Positions 49,601 through 64,000 of a DNA stretch of 64,000 bases are shown here, piece by piece; within the stretch, counting starts at the first letter, position 1, and each line of letters opens with the position of its first letter. Origin of the DNA: Cristatella mucedo (lineage: Eukaryota; Bryozoa; Phylactolaemata; Cristatellidae). The position numbers were made by a program, and so were the translations under genes. The stretch spans positions 2,295,501-2,359,500 of the forward strand of contig WPIO01000017.1 in the NCBI GenBank assembly GCA_009760855.2, read 5' to 3'. The notes under the pieces were generated by a model. That model searched no databases, was not told the DNA's origin, and saw only the letters and a program-made list of their open reading frames with translations.

Positions 49601-50821
49601 CCAAGGTGAGAGCCATTAGCGGTGAGCCTAGCCTTCATCGTTTTACCGAGCACTTCGTGGTCCTCAAGTCGTAAGGTTGCTGTGATTCTGCTTACATCGC
49701 TTGAGTGGTGATGACACTGACAAGGTGATGACACACGGTGATGACACTGAGAAGGCTAGGCCAGTATGTCGCATGTGAGAACTATAAAGCATAAATCTTG
49801 CACCACCAACAGCAGATTGAGCTGCATAAACCAAAGGGCTTGGTCATTAGTATAGTAAAAAGTCCTCCTGAGATAGCTGCTTATAAGGCTGTAGTCCTTG
49901 CTATAACGACCGAGCAGAAAACGCACGTGTTTAGTTCGATTATTATTGAGAGGGATTGCCGAGGCAATTAGCAAAAAAACATGCTCGACAGCCTTTTACA
50001 GTAACACGTATTGGAGCTTGTGCAAATGCACCAGGATATAGGCTTCTTCAAAAGACTTTTGACCATCGATCGATCAATGGAACTGAGTTAAGCCATGTCT
50101 CCAAATTCTCCTATGCCTATGAGTTTGCATAGCACAAGTCCATGTTCATAAATGCTGCCATGTTTTGACTCAGTGGTTAAGGTACTCGTCTTGAATCCAG
50201 GTCAAGGGGAATGTATTTGATGACCAAGGTCGGAGGCTTGAGTCCTGTGGCATATGCGAAGCACCTGAATAGAGATTAAGTTCACTTAGGTCGCTATACA
50301 AATCAATTATTTATTATAAATGCCTCTAGTGTCCATACATGCTGCATCAAATAAGTGTGTTATGAACCTGCTATTGAAATTCGAGAAGAATGATTTGGTT
50401 AGGGAGCTAGTACTGAACAAGGAATTTCATAAAGTGAGAACATGGACCCATCGAGCACCAACCCTATGGAGGCAGCTTGCCTTGCCGTTGAGACTGGTAG
50501 CAGCAATCACTCTAGGTTCTCCAAACAGACCATGACCCTTAAGTGTGACTACGGGCCTCCATCTTTTTTACCTTTCAATCCTGGTGTGAGAACATTCTAT
50601 GCGCCACATCTATGGAGTGCCCTGAACATCGATGTGGCCATACCTAGCATGTGCCTCTGAAGGATAAGCCAAGCAGCCATTATTTATGTGACCTGGAGAG
50701 AACCGGAAGTTCTTTGGAAGTCCCATACATAATACTGTATGACCAATCCGATGGCAGGATTGATATAAAACTAGTACTGCCCTGTGTGGAATATTGCAAA
50801 GATGGAGAGAGAGAGAGAGAG

Positions 50822-50874
<53 letters not shown>

Positions 50875-53800
50875 TTTGCATAGAACCCTAAGATAACTTA
50901 ATCTCTATTCAGGCACTTCACATATGCCACGCGGCTCGAGCCCACTGCCTCGTACATGCTTACACTATGCCTGCTGCTTGTGGATGTTGCCACCAATCAT
51001 TTGGTAATGCTTTTTATACAGTATCTGTAAAGTGTCTAAAAGAGATTCAATTCTCTGATGGGGCTATAGAAATGTATTAATTTTATATTATTACTATGAT
51101 CAAATATATTCACCTGGACCTTAGTTCAAGGCGAGCACACTAACCACTGGGCTAATCCAGCGTGGAGATAGGCACCAGAGAGAGAAGAATTCAAAATTGG
51201 CTCTGCCAGCATATCTCCAGTTGCATCAGCTCGAAATCTAGGTGTCATATTCCAAAGCGACCTCTCGTTAGACGACCACATCAGCTCCACAGTCAAATCA
51301 GCCTATTTTCAGCTTCATAACATTGCTAAAATTAGGGCTTGTTTAGATAAGGATACCACGTCCAAGTTGGTCCATGCATTCGTGACATCTCGTCTCGACT
51401 TCTGCAACTCACTGCTTACTGGCCTACCAGCATGTGCGATCAGGCGATTGCAGCTGGTGCAAAACTCTGCAGCTAGGCTTGTCTGTCGTGAGCGTCGCAG
51501 TTGCCACATTACTCCACTTCTCGCCGACCTGCACTGGTTACCAGTCAAGCAACGGATTGACTTCAAGGTTTTGTCGCTCACTTTTAGGTCTCTTCATTCT
51601 ATGGCTCCAGCCTATCTTTCAGAGATACTACCCCATCAGGCAAAGCATCGTACCACTCGCTTTTCGGAATCCAACAGTCTAGAAATACCTCGTACAAACC
51701 TTAAATCCTTTGGAGACCGTGCATTTAGTTCATATGCTCCCACAGCCTGGAACTCCCTCCCGACCTGCATCAGAACATCCCCTGACCTGACCACATTTAA
51801 AAGAAACTTAAAAACATACCTATTTAGGACAGCATTTAGTGGGTCCTTGTGATTCGTCCTCGATGTGCTTATGCGTGCTGACACTGTTCATGCTGCCACT
51901 AACCACATTTGCATGCTGACCCAGTGCATGTAACCCCTAACCATGTTATTCATTTTGTTTGTTTTTCAAGCATGATTTTACTTACTATTCTATTGCGTAT
52001 CACTTTGCAGCAAATGTAAAGCGCCTAGAAAGAGATTAAGTTCTCTGAGGGCGCTTTATCAAGTGCAATATTATTATTATTATTATTATTAGCAACATCT
52101 GGGCTACAATTCGCTAGAGCATTGGCCAGCTACTTAATCGTGGGGTTGATCTGGGCAGTCTCTTATCTGAGTAGTATTTTGAAGTTAGACTTCACCGTCA
52201 AAGAAGGCTCCAATAGAAACTCCCGAGAACCTAATTTTGGGAGTCAGAACATGATTTTTGCTGATTTCTGCCTAGTACTGTGTTGGTGGAATAACAAATG
52301 TTGTGACCCAGAGGTTGCCACAACTGGTGCTCATCGAGAAGTCATGCGTTGAAATGACATTATGCATGAAGGAGTAGTCAGAAAGTCAGCAAGTATTCCG
52401 AAACATGTATAGCTCTATTCACAGCATTTAGTTTTTGCTATTATCGGTTTACTAAGGGAATGCTGCCTTGGCTTTATGGCTTTTGCCTTGGTATGGTGGA
52501 ACATTATCACTACTACTTTTAGCTCTATGTGTTTTCACTTGCAGTCTGCTTACCAATGAATTATAATTACTATTATCCGAGCTGGTTTGAACCAGCGGTC
52601 AAGGTGCTCGCCTCCGACCAAGGTCTGGCTGAGGTCGTGGGCTCGAGCCCGGAGGCATATATGAAGCGCCTGAATAGAGATTAAGTTCTCTTAGGGCGCT
52701 ATACAAATGAATTATATTTATATATATTTATCCTGGTCTTCCGAAGTGTACAGAAATTAGCAGATTCTACCATTGGTGACAGCTTGCTTAGCTGGCAGTT
52801 TATTAGTTCCCAGCCTTCGAGCACCTCAAATTCTCTAAACTCACTAGCTGCATGCATTGATGACATCCGCACATGGATGGCAGCAAATTTTGTAAAACTT
52901 AACGATGATAAAACTAACTTACTAGTTATGGGCAAACCCAGTGTGATCCAGAGATTGGAAAGGCTGACTCTCAAAATTGGCTCTGCCAGGATATCTCCAG
53001 TTGAATCAGCTCGAAATCTAGGTGTCATATTCCAAAGCGACCTCTCGTTAGACGACCATATCAGCTCCACAGTCAAATCTGCCTATTTTCAGCTTCATAA
53101 CATTGCTAAAATTCGGGCTTGTTTAGATAAAGATACCACGTCCAAGTTAGTTCATGCATTCGCGACATCCCGTCTGGACTTCTGCAACTCACTGCTTACT
53201 GGCCTACCAGCATGTGCGATCAGGCGATTGCAGCTGGTGCAAAACTCGGCAGCTAGACTTGTCTGCCGTGAGCGTTGCAGTTGCCAAATTACTCCACTTC
53301 TCGCCGACCTGCACTGGCTACCAGTCAAGCAACGGATTGACTTCAAGGTTTTGTTGCTCACTTTTAGGTCCCTTCATTCTATGGCTCCAGCCTATCTGTC
53401 AGATATACTAGCCCATCAGGCCAAGCATCGTACCACCCGCTTTTCGGAATCCAACAGTCTAGAAATATCTCATACAAACCTTAAATCCTTTGGAGACCGT
53501 GCATTTAGTTCATATGCTCCCAAAGCCTGGAACTGCCTCCCGACCTGCGTCAGAACATCCCCTGACCTGACCACATTTAAAAGGAACTTAAAAACACACC
53601 TATTTAGGACAGCATTTAGTGGGTCCCTGTGATTCGTCCTTGATGTGCTTATGCGTGCTGACACTGTGCATGCTGCCACTAACCACATTTGCATGCTGAC
53701 CCTGTGCATGTCACCCCTAACCATATTATTCATTTCGTTTGTTTTTCAAGCATGATTTTACTTACCATTCAATTGCATTTCACTTTGCAGCAAATGTAAA

Positions 53801-56425
53801 GCGCCTAGAGAGAGATTAAGTTCTCTGAGGGCACTTTATCAAGTGAATTATTATTATTATTATTATTATTATTAGTTTGTGGTATTCTCTGGCAATCGTC
53901 TCTGTTTAAAAGCTGGAGTTCTTGCCATCTATGACTTGCATCAGTCTTGAGTTCCCTGGTCAGTGACTTCGATGGCCTAGTTCTAGTAGTACTTATGAAC
54001 TACCAATTGATTTAACCACCTTGGTACACAATAACTGATTACTCCAGGTTATGACCATGTCAAGATAATCGATCTGATTGTGTGGACGTTAGAAGCCATG
54101 ATTGGCACTAGAGATTTCCCCAGAAAATACTCAAGGGGACTGAGAATTTGTAGGGCATGCCTGAAGCCTTACCGAACCTGGACAGCCAATCAATCATTGG
54201 AGGCAGCATGCGCCTAAATGTCTCTGGGGGATGCTGTGATTTAAGGGGAGCTGCAGCTCCTTAAGAGAAATAAAATCTCTCTAGACATTTTGCTTATGCT
54301 GAAATAAAAGCATAAACTGATTAGTGGTAACCTTCACAATTTCAGGAGTCATTAGCACTTGAAGGAAAATTCGCATGGACTTGCAAAGGCCATAGGTAGG
54401 AATAGGTAGGTTCTTAGATTTCTTTTGAGTGTCATCAAGTCAGTGGATGTCACAAGTCAGTCGGTTGTGAGTTCAAGGTTTAGGACCATATGAAGTGAAG
54501 GCACCCTCTCCAAAGGAGTTGAAACTGGTTTGAGGCACAATGAAGCTACTTTAGTTCGAAAAATGCATTTTACTATGGGAAACCTGAGTCTTGAAGTATT
54601 TCAAGTGTGTACTTTCTTATGCCCGTGATTGGTACTGTTGCTTAGCGCTCTATTCTCTAACATGTTCACGTGCTATTGTTTCAGCTGGCCATACCGGTTT
54701 ATGGTCCCAAGGGTAGTGGAGTACTTTACTTGCAAGCCTGCCGTGAACAAGTCTCACACGGGTGAGTCCATCTTGCTGGATGCCTTATTTAATCACACGG
54801 CTTCTGCTGCTTGTCGGCAATTCTTACATAATAGATGAAGCATGCATGCACCTGCCCCTTTGGCCTGTGTTCGTTTATGACCAGTGCCTGATCCTACTAC
54901 TGCAATGACTTAAGAAATTCACATGCTTGTTTGCTGATCCTTATTTTTAGTCTGTTATTTTCTTTCGATCAACATGTTAAGCTGCCATATAGAGTATCTG
55001 TGATGTATCTGTGCGAGTATCTGTGATATGACTTGTTTATGTCAATTGTGGACTTGTGTTATTAGTATGAAATGCCAGTACAGAAAAACTTCAGTAGTGT
55101 GCACACTGTGCCGTGACTTTATTATTGCATTGCATGTAATGTGATATGAATGTGTAGTGTGTGACAACCGACAAGCAATACAGATTCGATTTGTAGGATA
55201 TATTCATAATAGAATCCCACTCCTTGGGAGTTGGCTGTTCGTGTTCGGGATGAGGCAAGCATCTTCCAAGTGTAGCATCGTTTGCTAATGCAAGCCATCC
55301 TTAAAAAAAAGACTGCACTTGTACCCGAAGTGTCCTTAGAAGTCTCCTCGTGCCCGGAAGGAGGCAGGCATCATATCGGAGTGGAGTGAGCCACTGATCG
55401 GAGCCCTTTAGCTTTATACAATCCTTACGGAAACTGTATCCTAAGTGGACCTTTATCAGGTGTGTGCTTATGTGTGAGCCTGCTGCAATTGCATAGATGC
55501 CATTTCAGCTAATGTGAACGTGCGAATCTGAACAGACTATGTATGTCCTTAGCTAATTTGCGTTTGTTTGGAAAGTGGGTGTGCGGAAGTAACAATTAAA
55601 ATAGAATGTTCCTTATTTTGTTATTCAATGAGTAGAGCGAGCCCTCTGATCACAGAAAGGCATTCTGCCTAAGGCCATGTAATGAGTGGACTCGTGCAGG
55701 ATGGCGCTGTGTCTTGGGCCCCCCTTGCTTTTCTCCACTTCAGACTTGAGGCGAGATTGCAATGCCGCGTCGTTGCCACTGCAAAGGAGCCTCGTTAACT
55801 GAAATCTTGGACATTCTCACGAGCTTTCGGTCTTCTGTGTCTCCTTGGCCTTCATCGATGCGTTACCGACCTACCTTAATGGCTTCTGCAGTTCCACTGG
55901 CAAGTGTGTGCCCATGCTGAGTTACCTGCTGGTGCCCAGAGCATGCAGCTATGTGCAGCGGGGTAGGGCCAAAGTTAGAGCATGATCTCCCTTGCATCTG
56001 GTCTTTATTGCCTGTGTTACTTTTTTGTGGTCATTGCAAGGGTGAAAGCATTCAAGTCCACTCCAGGTGTCATTACACCCAGCTGTTGGGCCACATACTC
56101 ATGTCTTACCCAGTTACATCAACTAGCACACGTTACTAGGCTGAAATCGCTGGGATCGTACCAAGCAGCACACTGTTCTGGTGAAGCCGTGTCGATGCTG
56201 TGAATATGGCATTCATGCTTGCCATAAGCTCCTCGACTCTTTTTGCGCAGCTGGACCATCACGCAGCTCGACATTGAGGTGCAAAAGAAGGCTAAGAGGT
56301 GGACCTTCTACAGGAACAGCATTCCTGACAGCCAGCCTACTGGCCTCGAGAGCGAGCCCACATTGGCTGCGGCTGCTCCGCTCTCGACTGAAGCAGCTCC
56401 GCTCTCGGTCCCGACTCTCAGGTGA
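43669..56425 (+). CDS. COA1: COA1 homologue, cytochrome c oxidase assembly factor
   Basis: Mitochondrial inner-membrane protein of the COA1/TIM21 fold that helps early COX1 translation and assembly (MITRAC15 in human). Seen: exons 43669-43783, 49454-49605, 54685-54761 and 56251-56425 join in phase (1,0,2) and give 172 aa; human COA1 is 146. Residues 17-35 form one membrane span (VAVYGGLFSITGAVYFTYK) after a basic N-terminus. Then come YYQSALELLKGYQPATEGLG and LPIKTKWLKLGKTDLNNT, matching the human YYKLAVEQLQ..ALGPPL..YLKL block. Exon 3 reads LAIPVYGPKGSGVLYLQA, matching LKIPVSGSKSEGLLYV. Exon 4 has WTITQLDIEV, matching WHLDEVFLEL. The last about 30 residues are Ala/Pro/Ser/Glu-rich and not conserved. 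The introns are large (about 5.7, 5.1 and 1.5 kb) and contain several L2 copies. The GC-rich frame that continues past exon 1 is intron readthrough. Confidence 0.88.
44205..45345 (+). mobile_element. L2-like LINE fragment with reverse transcriptase motif
   Basis: Begins with the RT motif ASALGPVLFTIYTLPLADVI, then broken frames through DDTRAWMAANFLKLNDDKTN and RNLGVLLQSDL, and the usual 3' UTR, stem-loop and (ATT)n. Frameshifts and stops (for example at 44670) show decay. It lies in COA1 intron 1. Confidence 0.85.
45349..45470 (+). mobile_element. SINE-A, diverged
   Basis: Same layout: ggtcgtgggctcgcgccctt, then aattcaagttcttagggagc and tatacaaagg. It directly follows an L2 tail in COA1 intron 1. 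Confidence 0.7.
45800..45975 (+). repeat. Unnamed repeat family 3
   Basis: ccagtcgtcctgagctgcta, cttcctcagctgcagtcctg, tttttgttggatgagatgga; followed by a duplicated tatgcactgcaagctgc. Confidence 0.6.
46788..47445 (-). mobile_element. Old L2-like LINE 3' fragment
   Basis: Reverse-strand copy: AT-rich tail, cctcacagaacttggtctct and catttgtt, 3' UTR, then the coding end (cattccagcctttgggagca type). Heavily mutated. COA1 intron 1. Confidence 0.7.
47590..48207 (+). mobile_element. L2-like LINE fragment, left part of split copy
   Basis: Diverged copy from the KLILKMCSARIS-type segment to ...CAAGTCGTTTAGC..CTAACCAACGTA. It contains an AT-palindrome at about 47767-47820. Its continuation resumes at about 48648 after an unrelated insert. 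Confidence 0.7.
48208..48647. mobile_element. Unidentified insert splitting an L2 copy
   Basis: About 440 bp between two L2 pieces that are adjacent in other copies (...TCTAACCAAC/CTCAAATC...). No terminal inverted repeat, RT motif or pol III boxes recognised. Confidence 0.5.
48648..48975 (+). mobile_element. L2-like LINE fragment, right part of split copy
   Basis: Resumes with cctcaaatcttttttggaga, then the coding end, 3' UTR and (TTA)n. It continues the copy broken at 48207. Confidence 0.7.
50165..50305 (+). mobile_element. SINE-A
   Basis: cagtggttaaggtactcgtc, ggcttgagtcctgtggcata, tail agagattaagttcacttagg and tcgctatacaaatc. COA1 intron 2. Confidence 0.75.
50805..50870. repeat. (GA)n(TA)n microsatellite
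   Basis: GA 50805-50826 then TA to 50870, abutting the SINE-A 3' end. Confidence 0.95.
50868..51172 (-). mobile_element. SINE-A split by an L2 tail
   Basis: 3' part at 50868-50948 (cctaagataacttaatctct, cggctcgagcccactgcctc) and 5' part at 51112-51172 (accttagttcaaggcgagca, accactgggctaatccagcg) are one reverse SINE interrupted by the L2 tail at 50952-51108. Confidence 0.7.
50952..51108 (+). mobile_element. L2-like LINE 3' tail inserted into a SINE
   Basis: Diverged 3' tail (tatctgtaaagtgtctaaaa, ctctgatggggc, ATTATTAC) lying between the two halves of a reverse-strand SINE-A copy. Confidence 0.65.
51185..52092 (+). mobile_element. L2-like LINE 3' fragment, young
   Basis: Truncated copy with an open frame to a stop near 51850 covering SARNLGVIFQSDLSLDDHIS, LVHAFVTSRLDFCNSLLTGL, LHWLPVKQRIDFKVL, KSFGDRAFSSYAP and TAFSGSL, then the 3' UTR, stem-loop (52018-52057) and (TTA)n. 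These are signatures of the C-terminal part of the L2/CR1 reverse transcriptase protein. COA1 intron 2. Confidence 0.92.
52577..52725 (+). mobile_element. SINE-A, best-preserved copy
   Basis: Full layout: ccgagctggtttgaaccagc (box A region), gtcgtgggctcgagcccgga (box B region), tail with AGCGCC...AGAGA...TCTCT...GGCGCT stem-loop at 52665-52700, then an AT-rich end. The tail is homologous in sequence and fold to the L2 tail. Confidence 0.85.
52735..53878 (+). mobile_element. L2-like LINE 3' fragment, young, open frame 282 aa
   Basis: Longest uninterrupted L2 frame here (52784-53632), from SNSLNSLAACIDDIRTWMAA and LNDDKTNLLVMGKPS to TAFSGSL, 3' UTR and (TTA)n. It is nearly identical to the copy at 51185-52092 over their shared part. 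The 5' part (endonuclease, RT core) is missing, so it is a 5'-truncated insertion. It begins just after a SINE-A copy. Confidence 0.93.
54270..54560 (-). mobile_element. Old L2-like LINE 3' fragment
   Basis: Reverse-strand decayed tail and coding end (agaaataaaatctctctaga, ctgattagtggtaacc). It ends about 125 bp upstream of COA1 exon 3. Confidence 0.5.
54840..56250. other. COA1 intron 3
   Basis: No repeat family or other gene recognised in this 1.4-kb stretch. Confidence 0.5.
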
Positions 56426-56785
56426 CCGTCAGCGTACTGTGATTGTCGCTGCTCCACCTGGAGCCTGGCCCTTTGGCTGGTTCGTGAAAGCCACGCCTGC
56501 GGCGGTCAAGTCTTTACCGATTCGCTCGCAGGTGCAGTCTTTGCCCCAACCTTTGACCGACCCGAGTCTTGTGGTTAAATCTTTTGATCGCCAGTGCAGT
56601 GCATACCGAGATCGCTGCTTGCATCCATCCATCTTGTACGTGGTACTTTCATCCGGCTCAGGAGTTGACATTATAGTGGCTTTTGCCTGTGCTAGTATTA
56701 GCCAACAAAGTGATTAAGTGTTACTGTATGCTGTTTTGCTGTGGCATTCATGTAGTGCAGTAAGAAGAATTACTTTAAGAGTTTA

Positions 56786-56791
56786 AATAAA
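56786..56791 (+). terminator. COA1 poly(A) signal
   Basis: AATAAA on plus, 360 bp after the COA1 stop. It lies 4 bp from the poly(A) signal of the convergent dynein gene on the other strand. Confidence 0.6.
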
Positions 56792-56795
56792 AAAG

Positions 56796-56801
56796 TTTAT
56801 T
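56796..56801 (-). terminator. Dynein heavy chain poly(A) signal
   Basis: TTTATT on plus reads AATAAA on minus, 572 bp beyond the dynein stop codon. With the COA1 signal it forms a compact bidirectional 3' end module. Confidence 0.55.
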
Positions 56802-57373
56802 TTATAAGAATGTCTCACGCAAGCAGCACAAGTGCATCGCTGTCTCTTCATCTGACTTCTGTGCCTCGTGACTGCTATGGTGGCTGCTGTGCAAGCAAGC
56901 CTCCAATAGCAGTCTGTGCTAAGTTTGTCCCGTATGGCAGTGTGTCAGTCCATTATACTCACGTGGCAGCAACCCGGGGAAATGTGCCATGCACACTACC
57001 GTTATGCAGCTGACAGCCTATGTTGAGTTCCGGCTGAGTTCTTGCACAGAAGCAGGTGCAAGCCAATGCAGGCAGCAGGTGCGCCAGCACATCACCGCCA
57101 TCGTTGGGCATTAGGGCGAGCTTCAGCACACTTGGCGTCATCCCGAATGAACTGCTCAGGCCACCATGCTGGACTGCCGTGTGTTCGCCGCAAAAACGGC
57201 AGCCGCCGCGTGGATGCCAGCGACACCGGAAGGAAGAACGAACACACAAGCGCTTCTCCGGAAAAACGCAGGTGGCGCTGCCGCAGCCACTGCCATCGGT
57301 GCTTCGGAGTCGGCATGAGGCTGCCCGTGTCATCAGGAAAGCCCGCTCGCAACAGTCTGTGGCGGCAGCAGAC

Positions 57374-64000
<6,627 letters not shown>

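Noticed and set aside
52577-52725. Possible tRNA gene
   Set aside because: Only box A/B-like segments are present. No cloverleaf or acceptor stem, and the 3' half is a LINE-like tail; it is a SINE.

Overview
The window is spliced, intron-rich, repeat-laden animal nuclear DNA. It holds parts or all of five protein-coding genes, each recognised from family motifs split across exons that join in phase at GT-AG splice sites. An axonemal dynein heavy chain points to an animal with motile cilia. An ORAI with a very short TM3-TM4 loop and the LINE/SINE content fit an invertebrate metazoan, but no clade can be named from this sequence alone. All homology calls are from recognition of motifs, not from database searches.

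Layout. (1) 7-11676, plus: a five-exon Mab-21/cGAS-like nucleotidyltransferase-fold protein (about 462 aa) whose acidic catalytic motif looks degenerate; poly(A) signal at 12101. (2) 31041-18280, minus: a GALNT1/13-type polypeptide N-acetylgalactosaminyltransferase, 11 secure exons, with a weak candidate for the last lectin exon near 16.8 kb. (3) 40288-39476, minus: an ORAI store-operated calcium channel in two coding exons. (4) 43669-56425, plus: a four-exon COA1 homologue (172 aa), a mitochondrial cytochrome c oxidase assembly factor. (5) 64000-57374, minus: the last eight exons of an inner-arm axonemal dynein heavy chain, closest to DNAH7 as far as I can judge. COA1 and the dynein converge, and their poly(A) signals lie 16 bp apart. 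ORAI and COA1 are head to head, 3.4 kb apart.

Introns and intergenic DNA are full of mobile elements. These include an L2/CR1-like non-LTR retrotransposon with an AT-rich (TTA)n tail and a conserved 3' stem-loop (many copies on both strands, two nearly identical ones inside COA1 intron 2), two tRNA-derived SINE families, one unnamed repeat family of about 200 bp, a decayed hAT element with terminal inverted repeats, and a gag-like relic. Long GA, GT, CT and AT microsatellites are very frequent and generate most of the long low-complexity open frames. The five genes do not form a pathway: they serve Golgi glycosylation, calcium entry, respiratory-chain assembly, ciliary motility and an unknown Mab-21 role. 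No operon, CRISPR array, rRNA or functional tRNA was seen.
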